DNA from: Pseudomonadota bacterium
GTDB taxonomy: Bacteria; Pseudomonadota; Gammaproteobacteria; Burkholderiales; Burkholderiaceae_B
NCBI GenBank assembly: GCA_023440825.1
Contig: JAEXRL010000023.1
Span: 80,971-144,970, forward strand
Direction: 5' to 3'
Length of the DNA stretch: 64,000 nt
The position numbers were made by a program, and so were the translations under genes. The notes under the pieces are model-generated. The model searched no databases and was not told the DNA's origin. It saw nothing but the letters and a program-made list of their open reading frames with translations. Shown one piece after another: positions 8,007-15,975 of the stretch (its first letter is position 1; each line of letters opens with the position of its first letter).

Positions 8007-9005
8007 ATGCGTTATTTATTATTGTGGAAATCGAAGTTGTATTGCTTGGCTATTTTATTGTTGTTTGTTCAGTCCCCCATTTTAGCTTCAGCCGAGAGCA
8101 ATTGGCCTAAGCAACAAGTGATAAAGTTGATTGTGCCTTTTGGTGCGGGAGGAGGCTCAGACGCTGTTGCGAGAGTTCTGGCTCAGCATCTAGGCCAAAA
8201 ATTGGGGCAGTCCATAGTGGTGGAGAATCGGCCTGGAGCAGGAGGGAGTATAGGTGCGGCTTATGTTGCACGTAGTCGTTCTGATGGATATACGCTGCTG
8301 TTAGGTTCGAGTTCGGAAGTCGTACAGTTTCCAGCAGTTAGCTCTACTGTTTCTTATGATCCACTTAAAGATTTTCAGCCTTTAGCATTAGTGGGAACGA
8401 TGCCGCTAGTGATCGCTATTCATTCAGATGTACCTGCTGAGAATGTTCTGGAGTTGATCAATTATATTCGTGAGAATCCGGGAAAGCTAAATTACGGGTC
8501 GGCCGGAGTTGGCTCCTCTACACACTTGGGAATGGCGTTGTTTTTACAAAAGAACCAGCTCAATGTCAGTCATATTCCTTATCGTGGGAGTAGTCCTGTG
8601 GTGAGTGATTTGGTAGCTGGGACATTGGATATGGCTATGCCTACATTATCAGCAATTAAGCCATTTATTGAGGATCCACGCATTCGTATACTCTCATTGT
8701 CTACTGCGGACGATAGTGATTTATTGCCAACGGTATCAGGTATGAAGGCGGCAGGTGTGGAGGATGTAAACGTAGAGTTATGGTTAGGAATATTGGCCCC
8801 AGCCGGGACTCCTGCAGGGATTAAGCAGCAACTGGATACTGCTTTAACGGAGGTATTACGAAATCCAGAGCTGATTACAGCCATGGCTCAGCAAGGAGCT
8901 GTCGCTAGTAGGATTGTGGATGCCTCTAAGTTCGAAAGCTTGATTGAGAAAGAGCTAGGGCTTTGGAAGCAGGTAGTAAGACAAGGCAATATTCAGCTTG
9001 ATTAA
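8007..9005 (+). CDS. Bug (TctC-type) periplasmic substrate-binding receptor
   Basis: Full-length receptor of 332 residues with an N-terminal signal peptide (hydrophobic LYCLAILLLFVQSPILASAES, cleavage near residue 30). Family hallmarks: IKLIVPFGAGGGSDAVARVL, VVENRPGAGGSIGAAYVA, RSDGYTLLLG, LNYGSAGVGSSTHLGM, HIPYRGSSPVVSDLVAG and LAPAGTPAG. It follows the triple-Rid gene by 17 bases, so the two are probably one transcript. The 3' end overlaps the stop of the convergent iclR-type gene by 4 bases. The ligand cannot be read from the sequence. Confidence 0.93.
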   Translation: MRYLLLWKSKLYCLAILLLFVQSPILASAESNWPKQQVIKLIVPFGAGGGSDAVARVLAQHLGQKLGQSIVVENRPGAGGSIGAAYVARSRSDGYTLLLGSSSEVVQFPAVSSTVSYDPLKDFQPLALVGTMPLVIAIHSDVPAENVLELINYIRENPGKLNYGSAGVGSSTHLGMALFLQKNQLNVSHIPYRGSSPVVSDLVAGTLDMAMPTLSAIKPFIEDPRIRILSLSTADDSDLLPTVSGMKAAGVEDVNVELWLGILAPAGTPAGIKQQLDTALTEVLRNPELITAMAQQGAVASRIVDASKFESLIEKELGLWKQVVRQGNIQLD

Positions 9006-9811
9006 TCCACTCTAGCCTGCTCATTCTCGGACTCATACAGCAGATTTTCGACGTATTTAACCTCTTCACGTAAAACGGGCAATAGTTCTGCTTGGCGTTC
9101 ACGTGTCAATCTTCCGGTAGTGGCCGCTAGCGTTAAGGCGGCGACGGGCGAGCCAGATGGCGACAAAATGGCTAGGCCCATGGCGGTCACTCCGGGCACA
9201 GCCCGCTCCCCAATTACTGCGTAACCCAGCTCCAGGCTATGGTTAATCGCGCGCTTGATATCCAGCACATCACAGTTTCCGTAAATGTCCAATCTAGGGC
9301 TTACGGCATCTAGGACTAAGCGAACTTCGTCTTCTGCCATGGCCAGCAATATGGCTAGTCCGCCAGCGTTGACACCTAGAGGTTGTCTGCTGCCTACCGT
9401 CACGACAGGGGTTTGTATAGAAAATCCACCCAGAGTTCGATCGATGCACACCGTATCGTTTCCCCTACGTAAAAATAAGAACGAAGTATCTCCGCTGGTT
9501 TGGGCGAGTCGCTGAAGCGAGGGCGAGCACAGCTCTAATAAATTGAACGAGGGCGAGGCCGATGAGCCCAACTCAAAAGCCATTGGACCTAGACGGTAAC
9601 GACGCGAGTGCTTATCACGCACAACCATTTGCTCGGCGATTAAGGCTGCAATGATGCGGTGAACTGTTGGGGCGTGTATTTGGCATTGTTTGGCCATATC
9701 AACAATACGCAACCCTTGATCCTGATTATCGGCCAGTAAGCGCAGAAGGGTGAACGTACGCTGTATGACTTGGGTGCCCTGTATTTTTTCGGCTTTCATT
9801 AAAATATCCAT
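9002..9811 (-). CDS. IclR-family transcriptional regulator
   Basis: A 269-residue IclR regulator with an N-terminal winged helix-turn-helix (about residues 14-75; MAKQCQIHAPTVHRIIAAL is the recognition segment) and a C-terminal ligand-binding GAF-like domain (FLFLRRGNDTVCID, GVNAGGLAILLAM, VPGVTAMGLAILSPSG). It is divergent from the deacetylase-LVIVD-G3E-Bug operon, with 97 bases between the starts and a 7-bp dyad in that gap. It therefore most likely controls that operon in response to its substrate. It is convergent with the preceding Bug gene (4-base overlap) and so unlikely to belong to the pyridine operon. Confidence 0.92.
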   Translation of the reverse strand: MDILMKAEKIQGTQVIQRTFTLLRLLADNQDQGLRIVDMAKQCQIHAPTVHRIIAALIAEQMVVRDKHSRRYRLGPMAFELGSSASPSFNLLELCSPSLQRLAQTSGDTSFLFLRRGNDTVCIDRTLGGFSIQTPVVTVGSRQPLGVNAGGLAILLAMAEDEVRLVLDAVSPRLDIYGNCDVLDIKRAINHSLELGYAVIGERAVPGVTAMGLAILSPSGSPVAALTLAATTGRLTRERQAELLPVLREEVKYVENLLYESENEQARVD

Positions 9812-9850
9812 ATAGTGGATTGAATGATTGTCGGTTTTGACTCTGATGCT

Positions 9851-9881
9851 GTGTATACATTAAAAAATAATTTATATACAC
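9851..9881. promoter_or_regulatory. Candidate IclR operator between divergent genes
   Basis: GTGTATA (9851-9857) and TATACAC (9875-9881) form a perfect 7-bp inverted repeat with a 17-base AT-rich spacer in the 97-base divergent gap between the iclR-type gene and the deacetylase gene. Position and symmetry fit an operator. A Shine-Dalgarno AAGGAGA follows at 9891-9897 for the ATG at 9909. Confidence 0.5.
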
Positions 9882-9908
9882 ATTATTATCAAGGAGATAT
9901 TCCACATT

Positions 9909-10814
9909 ATGGTCAATACAGTAACACCTGCGATGACGCCTAGTGAGCGATTGCCTTATTCGGCCATCATAGATCGTCCTGCTTTGCCCGCGCCCAACAA
10001 GGCCAAGATTATCGTTTGGCCTATTGTGAATGTGGAGCACTGGGATATTAGTCGTCCCATGGCTAGACAAGTGATCCCGCCTCCAACAGGGGTGACAAGC
10101 TTGCCGGATATTGCCAACTGGTCGTGGCATGAATATGGCATGCGAGTTGGATTTTGGCGCTTAAAGGCCATGTTTGATCGCTTGGGCATTACGCCAACCT
10201 TGTCTATTAATGGGAATGTATGTAACAGCTATCCACGCATTGCAGAAGCAGCTCTGGAGAAAAACTGGGAATTTATGGGGCATGGTTATATCCAAATGCC
10301 TGTGCACGCCGTGGCTGACCAGTTGGGCATGATCGAGCAGACGCTAGAGGTGTTGAACACCTTCACTGGTAAGCAAGTGTGTGGATGGTTAGGCCCGGGT
10401 CTGACGCAGACCATGGAAACGGTCGACCTATTAAGCGCCTCGGGCATTCAATACATTGCTGATTGGGTACTGGACGATGAGCCATGTCGCTTGCGTACTA
10501 CCTCAGGATCAATGCTTGCTTTGCCCTATACGGTAGAGCACAACGATATTCCCGTGATTGCCGTTCAGCATCATAGTGCTAGCGAGTTCCGTGACCGGAT
10601 TAAAAATAGTTTTGATTATTTGTATCGCGAAGGCGAGGAGCGCGTGCGCATTATGGGTATCGCCCTGCATCCTTTCTTAAGTGGTGTGCCGCATCGCATG
10701 CGTTTTATCGAAGAAGCGTTTGACTATATGCATCAGCATGCTGATGTGAGTTTTATGACAGGAGAGCAAATCTCATCTTGGTACGAGCAAGTCGCTGCCC
10801 CTCAAACTGTTTAG
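9909..10814 (+). CDS. Polysaccharide-deacetylase-fold hydrolase, PuuE-like
   Basis: A 301-residue NodB-fold (carbohydrate esterase 4-like) protein. It lacks a signal peptide and resembles the PuuE allantoinase / cyclic amidohydrolase branch rather than cell-wall deacetylases: KIIVWPIVNVEHWDI at the N-terminus, then NWSWHEYGMRVGFWRL, EFMGHGYIQMP with candidate metal-binding histidines, and GWLGPGLTQTMETVDLL. PuuE-type enzymes hydrolyse cyclic ureides or imides. The downstream G3E GTPase is of a family that delivers metal ions to metalloenzymes, so this protein may be the client. It is the first gene of a four-gene operon whose next gene starts 10 bases on. Substrate unknown; an amide or imide ring is an inference. 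Confidence 0.82.
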   Translation: MVNTVTPAMTPSERLPYSAIIDRPALPAPNKAKIIVWPIVNVEHWDISRPMARQVIPPPTGVTSLPDIANWSWHEYGMRVGFWRLKAMFDRLGITPTLSINGNVCNSYPRIAEAALEKNWEFMGHGYIQMPVHAVADQLGMIEQTLEVLNTFTGKQVCGWLGPGLTQTMETVDLLSASGIQYIADWVLDDEPCRLRTTSGSMLALPYTVEHNDIPVIAVQHHSASEFRDRIKNSFDYLYREGEERVRIMGIALHPFLSGVPHRMRFIEEAFDYMHQHADVSFMTGEQISSWYEQVAAPQTV

Positions 10815-10824
10815 GAGTTTACTG

Positions 10825-12051
10825 ATGCAAGATGCTATTTTTCCACAACAAAAAAACATGAAGCTGTTAGCGCAGCATACTCTGAATAATTATGGTGGTA
10901 TCGGTGAAGGGATTGCTATGCAAATGCATAGTGATGGTCGTCGAATTCTATGGTTAGCGCATGAAAATGCTCCGAAGAATTTTTCGGCAGTCGATGTGAC
11001 CGACCCGTTGAACATGAAGCTAATCGTGCAGACGGACTTGCCGCACGCAAAAATCCGCTCTAACTCTTTGGAGGTATCGGGAGACCTCATGGCCGTGGCT
11101 TATCAGGTCAGCGAGCCCGGTTTAGCTCCGGCCGGCTTTGATCTGTTTGACATTAGCATTCCGGAAAAACCACGCTTGATTTCCCATTTCGATGCCTCGG
11201 CGCCGCACTCACGTGGAGCGCATTGTTTATGGTTTGTGGACGGCAAAACTATACATATGGCGTGTAGTGACCCAGAGCTCGTTCCCCATAACCAAAAAGA
11301 TGATCAAATTTACCGGATTGTGGATGTCAGTAATCCGAGTAAGCCAGAGGCAGTCGGGCGCTGGCATTTGCCTGGCACGATGAAGGGCGACTCAGCGCCT
11401 CCGCCTGAGCGACTGGCACCTGAATTCGATTCAGGATTTCGTGCCCACAATACGAATGTCTACCCTCAGCGCCCGGACAGATGTTATTTAGGATATCTGG
11501 ATGCAGGCGCGTTCATTATGGACATTTCAGACCTGAGTCGTCCTACGCCTATTTCTAGCTTTGTGCATTCGCCACCTTTTAAGGGTTTCACCCATACAGC
11601 GATGCCATTGTTCGATCGTGAACTGCTGGTAATCAGTGATGAAACGGTACAGGACAATGCTAAAGACTGGCCCAAGCTTGTCTGGCTAGTTGATATGAGT
11701 GATGAGCGTAATCTGGTAAGTGTATCGACTTTGCCTATGCCGCCAGTAGAGGTGTATGGCAAGCGCGGTGGGCGTTATGGCGCGCACAATATACACGAGA
11801 ATACGCCTGTTCCAGGCTCGTGGGTATCGGATGAGATTATTGTTTGCTCCTATTTTAATGGCGGTATCCGAGCATACGATATACGCGATCAGTACAGCCC
11901 CAGAGAAATCGCTTATTACGTTCCCGACGCCCCTGCTAACTCACCGGTAGGAGCGATACAGTTTAACGACGTATTTGTGGATGACAGGGGTTTAGTATTC
12001 GCGGTGGATCGTCATAGCGGTGGTTTGTACGTATTGGAAATGAAGGTGTAG
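10825..12051 (+). CDS. LVIVD-repeat beta-propeller protein
   Basis: A 408-residue soluble protein without a signal peptide, built of repeats of the LVIVD type, for example AVDVTDPLNMKLIVQTDLP, LFDISIPEKPRLISHFD, IVDVSNPSKPEAVGRWHLP, IMDISDLSRPTPISSF and AYDIRDQYSPREIAYYVP. These form the blades of a predicted beta-propeller. Several conserved-looking histidines (HSRGAHCLWF, FRAHNTNVYP, FTHTAMP, YGAHNIHENTP) could bind a metal, which would fit the adjacent G3E metallochaperone gene starting 3 bases downstream. No catalytic function is known for this family; the assignment rests on repeats and context. Confidence 0.8.
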   Translation: MQDAIFPQQKNMKLLAQHTLNNYGGIGEGIAMQMHSDGRRILWLAHENAPKNFSAVDVTDPLNMKLIVQTDLPHAKIRSNSLEVSGDLMAVAYQVSEPGLAPAGFDLFDISIPEKPRLISHFDASAPHSRGAHCLWFVDGKTIHMACSDPELVPHNQKDDQIYRIVDVSNPSKPEAVGRWHLPGTMKGDSAPPPERLAPEFDSGFRAHNTNVYPQRPDRCYLGYLDAGAFIMDISDLSRPTPISSFVHSPPFKGFTHTAMPLFDRELLVISDETVQDNAKDWPKLVWLVDMSDERNLVSVSTLPMPPVEVYGKRGGRYGAHNIHENTPVPGSWVSDEIIVCSYFNGGIRAYDIRDQYSPREIAYYVPDAPANSPVGAIQFNDVFVDDRGLVFAVDRHSGGLYVLEMKV

Positions 12052-12053
12052 GT

Positions 12054-13130
12054 ATGCGTACGGATCCACGTACCCCTGTGTTGATACTAACGGGCTTCTT
12101 AGGCAGTGGGAAGACCACGCTGCTTAAGCAAGTGCTCTCGCAACCAGAGCTGAGCAATTCCATGGTGATTGTGAATGAGTTCGGCGAGGTAGGTATAGAC
12201 CATCAGTTATTAGATAGTTCGGACGACAAAACTGTCTTGTTAGATAACGGATGTATGTGTTGCGAGCTACGCGGTGATTTGCAAGAGCTGTTGCTTGATC
12301 TGGATATGCGGCGTAGAGCCGGAAGCTTGCCCAGTTTTGATCGCGTCATTATTGAAACGAGTGGTTTGGCCGAGCCGGGGCCGATTGCGCAAACCCTTTA
12401 TAGCGACGGCCCATTGGCACGTGAATTCCGGCTTGCACACACCATAGTGCTGGTGGACCCCTTGCACGGGGAACTGCGCGCGGCCGCGCCAAACATTGCG
12501 GAGTCGCAAATTAGCCATGCAGACCTGTTAATCATTAGTAAGGCTGATTTGGTGAGCGCTCCGCAAATAGAAGCGGCGAAAACGTGGGCTAAGACCATCA
12601 ATGCCTATGCCGATTGTATTAGCGTTGCGCATGGGAAATTTGATCTGGCTCGTCTGATTGATGCTCATCCTTATCAAAGCCCTAGCTTCAGAAGGGCAGG
12701 ACAAGGTTTGTTTGGTCGTTTCTTGGATCAGCCTGAACCCGATCAAAGTACCACGTCAGAGCCTAGAGTAGCCGGGGCTTATTTGCAGCGCCAAATGAGC
12801 CTGCATCCTAGCAGTGTCAGTAGCTTCACCCTAACGCTTCCAGCCTCCTTGGACTATGACACGTTTACGCTATTTTTAAATACGCTGATCCGGGCTAGAG
12901 GGAGTGACTTACTGCGCGTTAAGGGCTTAGTGTATTTCGATGGCAAGCCGGGAGTGCATCTGATTCAGGGGGTGCGCCATGTTTTTGATAAGCCCTTGGC
13001 ATTAGATCAAAACGTATCGGTACAAAGTCTGGAGTCTACCTTGGTCTTTATCGTCCAAAACATGGAGAAGTCTGAGGTGGAGAAGTTGTGGGAAGCAATT
13101 GAAGTGTTAATGCAAAAAACGAATTACTAA
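12054..13130 (+). CDS. G3E-family (CobW/COG0523) metallochaperone GTPase
   Basis: P-loop GTPase of 358 residues. Walker A is GFLGSGKTTLLKQ near residue 15; the family metal-binding CxCC motif is DNGCMCCELRGDL (about residues 64-76); switch and base motifs are NEFGEVGIDHQLL, ETSGLAEPGP and SKADLV. A C-terminal CobW_C domain (VKGLVYFDG, GVRHVF) follows. Such proteins (CobW, HypB-, UreG- and NHase-activator relatives) load metals into specific target enzymes using GTP. The target is probably encoded in this operon, the PuuE-like hydrolase or the LVIVD protein. It starts 3 bases after the LVIVD gene, so translation is likely coupled. No zinc-repressor (Zur) site was recognised, arguing for a dedicated rather than zinc-starvation role. 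Confidence 0.9.
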   Translation: MRTDPRTPVLILTGFLGSGKTTLLKQVLSQPELSNSMVIVNEFGEVGIDHQLLDSSDDKTVLLDNGCMCCELRGDLQELLLDLDMRRRAGSLPSFDRVIIETSGLAEPGPIAQTLYSDGPLAREFRLAHTIVLVDPLHGELRAAAPNIAESQISHADLLIISKADLVSAPQIEAAKTWAKTINAYADCISVAHGKFDLARLIDAHPYQSPSFRRAGQGLFGRFLDQPEPDQSTTSEPRVAGAYLQRQMSLHPSSVSSFTLTLPASLDYDTFTLFLNTLIRARGSDLLRVKGLVYFDGKPGVHLIQGVRHVFDKPLALDQNVSVQSLESTLVFIVQNMEKSEVEKLWEAIEVLMQKTNY

Positions 13131-13151
13131 TAAAGTGTATTTTAGGAGACA

Positions 13152-14132
13152 GTGATGAAGCTTAATAAAATAGTGGCTTATGCCATCATGGGAGCAGGGC
13201 TCGCATTTTCCGCGACCTTGCAAGCTCAAAATACGTACCCGAATGCGCCTGTGCGTATGGTGGTGGGATTTCCTCCTGGTGGTATTAGCGATGTCTTAGC
13301 ACGTGCTGTTGCTAACGAGGCTGCCAAAGAATTGGGACAGAGCATCATCGTTGAGAATCGCCCCGGGGCCGGTACGACGATTGCCGCTGGGCAGGTGGCT
13401 CGAGCCAAACCGGATGGGTATACCCTATTATTTCAGGATCTCACTACGCATGCTATTAACGCCAGCTTATACAAAAAGCTAGCTTACGATACGATCGAAG
13501 ACTTTACCCCGATTGCTACAGTCTCTACCTCGCCTTTGCTGTTGGTGGCTTCAAGCAAGTCACCGACCCAGAGTGTAAAGCAGTTGATCGACGAGATTTC
13601 GGCTAAACCCGGCGACTACTCTTATGGCACCTCGGGAAATGGCACCATTATTCATTTGGCGAGTGAGGCGATGAATCAGGCCAATAAGCTTGATGTCGTG
13701 CATATTCCGTATGGAGGTAGTGCAGCGTTGATCACTGCCACCATGACGGGAGACCTTAAGTATGCCTTCAGTAGCATGCCTCCTGCCGTTGCGCAGATTC
13801 AGGCCGGTTCGCTTCGGGGCTTAGCAGTGACGACCCCGGAAAGGGTGAGTATTTTGCCAGACGTGCCAACGATTCGGGAGGCAGGTGTACCGGAAGCTGA
13901 GTTCGTTTTATATAGCGGTGTTTTAGCGCCAGCGGGCGTGCCTACGGATGTGGCTGATACGTTAAATAAAGCATTCCAGAAAGCCTCTCAAAGTCAGGCT
14001 GTCAGAGATGTATATCGTAATTTGGGGGCGAGTCCCGCGTATATGACGCAAGAGCAAATTACGCAGTTGCTGCAGAGCGAGATTCAGCGTTATGCCACGA
14101 TTGTTGAGACAGCAGGTGTACAGACTAACTAA
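13152..14132 (+). CDS. Bug (TctC-type) periplasmic substrate-binding receptor
   Basis: Full-length receptor of 326 residues. Its signal peptide ends near residue 25 (AYAIMGAGLAFSATLQAQ). Family blocks are VRMVVGFPPGGISDVLARAV, VENRPGAGTTIAAGQVAR, KPDGYTLLFQ, YSYGTSGNGTIIHLASEAM, HIPYGGSAALITATMTG and LAPAGVPTD. It is the last gene of the IclR-controlled operon, 21 bases after the GTPase gene and followed by a clear intrinsic terminator. A GGAGA Shine-Dalgarno stands 5 bases before the ATG. It presumably captures the operon's substrate in the periplasm. Confidence 0.93.
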   Translation: MMKLNKIVAYAIMGAGLAFSATLQAQNTYPNAPVRMVVGFPPGGISDVLARAVANEAAKELGQSIIVENRPGAGTTIAAGQVARAKPDGYTLLFQDLTTHAINASLYKKLAYDTIEDFTPIATVSTSPLLLVASSKSPTQSVKQLIDEISAKPGDYSYGTSGNGTIIHLASEAMNQANKLDVVHIPYGGSAALITATMTGDLKYAFSSMPPAVAQIQAGSLRGLAVTTPERVSILPDVPTIREAGVPEAEFVLYSGVLAPAGVPTDVADTLNKAFQKASQSQAVRDVYRNLGASPAYMTQEQITQLLQSEIQRYATIVETAGVQTN

Positions 14133-14153
14133 GTGACCTGATCGTGTTTTATA

Positions 14154-14179
14154 CCCCAGACCTTGTCTGGGGAGTTTTT
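14154..14179 (+). terminator. Rho-independent terminator after the Bug gene
   Basis: CCCCAGAC (14154-14161), loop CTT, GTCTGGGG (14165-14172), then AG and five T. A perfect 8-bp GC-rich stem closes the deacetylase-LVIVD-GTPase-Bug operon. Confidence 0.85.
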
Positions 14180-14196
14180 GATAATTGAGATAAAAA

Positions 14197-15195
14197 ATGT
14201 CGAGTTCATTACCTAAGGTGCTGATTGTCTCCACAGGGGGAACGATCACCATGACTGTAGGGGCAGGCAGTGGCCTGACTCCAACGTTAAGTGCGGATGA
14301 TTTGCTGGCTGCGGTTCCAGCTCTACAAGAATGTGCGCAGTTAGAAACACTAACCTTTAGTACGGTTCCGGGGGCTTCGTTGAGCTTGGAAGGTTTGGTG
14401 GAGCTGGCGAATGTTCTTAATCACCGCTTGGCTCTAGACATAGATGGGGCAGTAGTTATTCAAGGCACCGATACGATCGAGGAAACAGCATTTTTGTTGG
14501 ATTTATTGCTGGACAGCGATAAGCCTGTAGTGGTGACTGGTGCGATGCGAGGAGCCAGTCAAGCGGGTGCCGACGGCCCTGCGAATCTGCTCGCGGCGGT
14601 GATTACCGCCGGGACGCCTCAGGCCTGTTCACGTTCCGTGATGGTGGTATTAAATGATCAAATTCATAGTGCATTAACGGTACAAAAAAGTCACACTGGC
14701 TTTACTTCTGCATTTAGCTCACCCTCTACCGGTCCTGTGGGGATGGTTTGTGAGGGTCAGGCGGTGTTCTATTACCCAGCGTTAACCCGGCGTCAGCGTT
14801 TTCCACAGACTGAACGATTAGCACCCGTGGCGATAGTGAAAGCCAGCTTAGGTGAGTCTGCCGCATTATTAGAGTCGGCAGCAGAACTGGGCTATGAGGG
14901 GATTGTGATTGAGGCAATGGGTGCTGGCCATCTGCCGCAGGACTGGGCGGATAGCGTTGAAAAAATAGCAGCGCGTTTACCCGTGGTGTTGGCAGTACGC
15001 ACGGCCGCGGGAGCTGTGTTTACTCGAACCTATGGATTTAAAGGGTCAGAAATTGATTTGATCGCACGAGGTGTGATTCCTGCTGGCCTATTAGATCCTT
15101 TGAAAGCTCGTTTGTTATTGGCCACAATTTTGCCGCGAGGCACAGATAGGCAGGCGATTGGCGCAGCCTTTCAGCATTATATGACGTCGCAATAA
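14197..15195 (+). CDS. L-asparaginase-family amidohydrolase
   Basis: A 332-residue bacterial-type asparaginase. Both catalytic threonine motifs are present: VSTGGTITM near residue 12 and VVIQGTDTIEETAFLLDLL near residue 88. The middle VVTGAMRG block and C-terminal GIVIEAMGAGHLP are typical of the family. No signal peptide is evident, so it is probably cytoplasmic. It lies after a terminator and so has its own promoter or depends on read-through. Being next to a putative imide/amide-hydrolysing operon it might act on a pathway amide rather than asparagine, but this is only suggested by position. Confidence 0.88.
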   Translation: MSSSLPKVLIVSTGGTITMTVGAGSGLTPTLSADDLLAAVPALQECAQLETLTFSTVPGASLSLEGLVELANVLNHRLALDIDGAVVIQGTDTIEETAFLLDLLLDSDKPVVVTGAMRGASQAGADGPANLLAAVITAGTPQACSRSVMVVLNDQIHSALTVQKSHTGFTSAFSSPSTGPVGMVCEGQAVFYYPALTRRQRFPQTERLAPVAIVKASLGESAALLESAAELGYEGIVIEAMGAGHLPQDWADSVEKIAARLPVVLAVRTAAGAVFTRTYGFKGSEIDLIARGVIPAGLLDPLKARLLLATILPRGTDRQAIGAAFQHYMTSQ

Positions 15196-15204
15196 ACGCT
15201 TTTC

Positions 15205-15225
15205 CTTGCCCGCTAAGCGGGCAAG
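15205..15225. terminator. Hairpin between convergent asparaginase and XRE-cupin genes
   Basis: CTTGCCCGC (15205-15213), loop TAA, GCGGGCAAG (15217-15225): a perfect 9-bp stem in the 39-base gap between two convergent genes. The T-tracts on either side are weak, so it is probably a bidirectional terminator of modest strength. Confidence 0.6.
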
Positions 15226-15234
15226 TGTGCTGAC

Positions 15235-15825
15235 TTATTTGTGTTCTTCTCCAGTAATAATTACCAGTACTTCAGTGTTGTCTTCAAGGGCGCGTAAACG
15301 GTGCCCGACTACCCCTAAAAACTGCAAATAATCGCCTTTTCTCAGCATCATGACCTGAGAATCAAGCTGAATCTCCAAGGCGCCTTGGATAACAAAAAAT
15401 ATCTCTTCGCCAGAATGAAAGGCCAGTTCTTTGATTTCGGAGCGTTGCGACATGCGCAGAAAGAATGCAGTGGGATTGACGCCACCATCGGCCCGGCTCA
15501 GCGGGGCATATTCGTAGTCCCCCTTGCTGGCTTGCTGGTATTGGCGCTGTTCAGCGATGACGCGATGGAAGGGCAGCGTTTGCCCACTGCTTTGCTCACC
15601 CAATAAAGCTGCCGTCGAGGTTTGTAAGGCTTGTGCTAGTCTGATCAGCACAGCGACCGAGACGGTCTTTTCACCTCGCTCAAAGCGTGACAGGTGACTT
15701 TTGCTGATACCGGCGTTTAAGGCCAGTTGTTCTAAGGTCAGCCGCCGTTGCATACGTACTGCCCGCACCCTTTGGCCTAGCAGCTGTTTGTCAGTAGCCG
15801 CTGTGTTGTGTGTTGTTGTGCTCAC
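15235..15825 (-). CDS. XRE-family regulator with C-terminal cupin domain
   Basis: A 196-residue regulator with a Cro/CI-type helix-turn-helix at about residues 14-70 (LGQRVRAVRMQRRLTLEQLA, AGISKSHLSRFERGEKTVSV) and a C-terminal cupin_2 barrel (FHSGEEIFFVIQGALEIQLD, LRKGDYLQFLGVVGHRLRAL). Such proteins usually sense a small molecule in the cupin pocket. It is divergent from the aldolase-TRAP operon with about 150 bases between them containing two dyads, and is the probable regulator of that operon and of itself. Confidence 0.92.
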   Translation of the reverse strand: MSTTTHNTAATDKQLLGQRVRAVRMQRRLTLEQLALNAGISKSHLSRFERGEKTVSVAVLIRLAQALQTSTAALLGEQSSGQTLPFHRVIAEQRQYQQASKGDYEYAPLSRADGGVNPTAFFLRMSQRSEIKELAFHSGEEIFFVIQGALEIQLDSQVMMLRKGDYLQFLGVVGHRLRALEDNTEVLVIITGEEHK

Positions 15826-15864
15826 GCTTTGTTTCTCTTGGAATGGGGTTTTGTCGCAGTAATC

Positions 15865-15880
15865 ATACTGTACTGAGTAT
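15865..15880. promoter_or_regulatory. Candidate XRE-cupin operator, distal dyad
   Basis: ATACT (15865-15869) and AGTAT (15876-15880) form an inverted repeat with a 6-base spacer, 40 bases upstream of the XRE-cupin start codon. A second dyad sharing the ATACT core lies at 15932-15950. Confidence 0.4.
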
Positions 15881-15931
15881 AAACCCTTGCATTAAATAGC
15901 CGGTTTGAGATTGCCACGTCATTGTGCTTAT

Positions 15932-15950
15932 CTTTATACTTAATATAAAG
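15932..15950. promoter_or_regulatory. Candidate XRE-cupin operator, proximal dyad
   Basis: CTTTATA (15932-15938), CTTAA, TATAAAG (15944-15950): a perfect 7-bp inverted repeat just upstream of the class II aldolase gene. It overlaps AT-rich sequence that could be a -10 region, the position expected for repressor binding. Confidence 0.5.
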
Positions 15951-15975
15951 GACAACACAGTCGCCCTTTGGGCAA

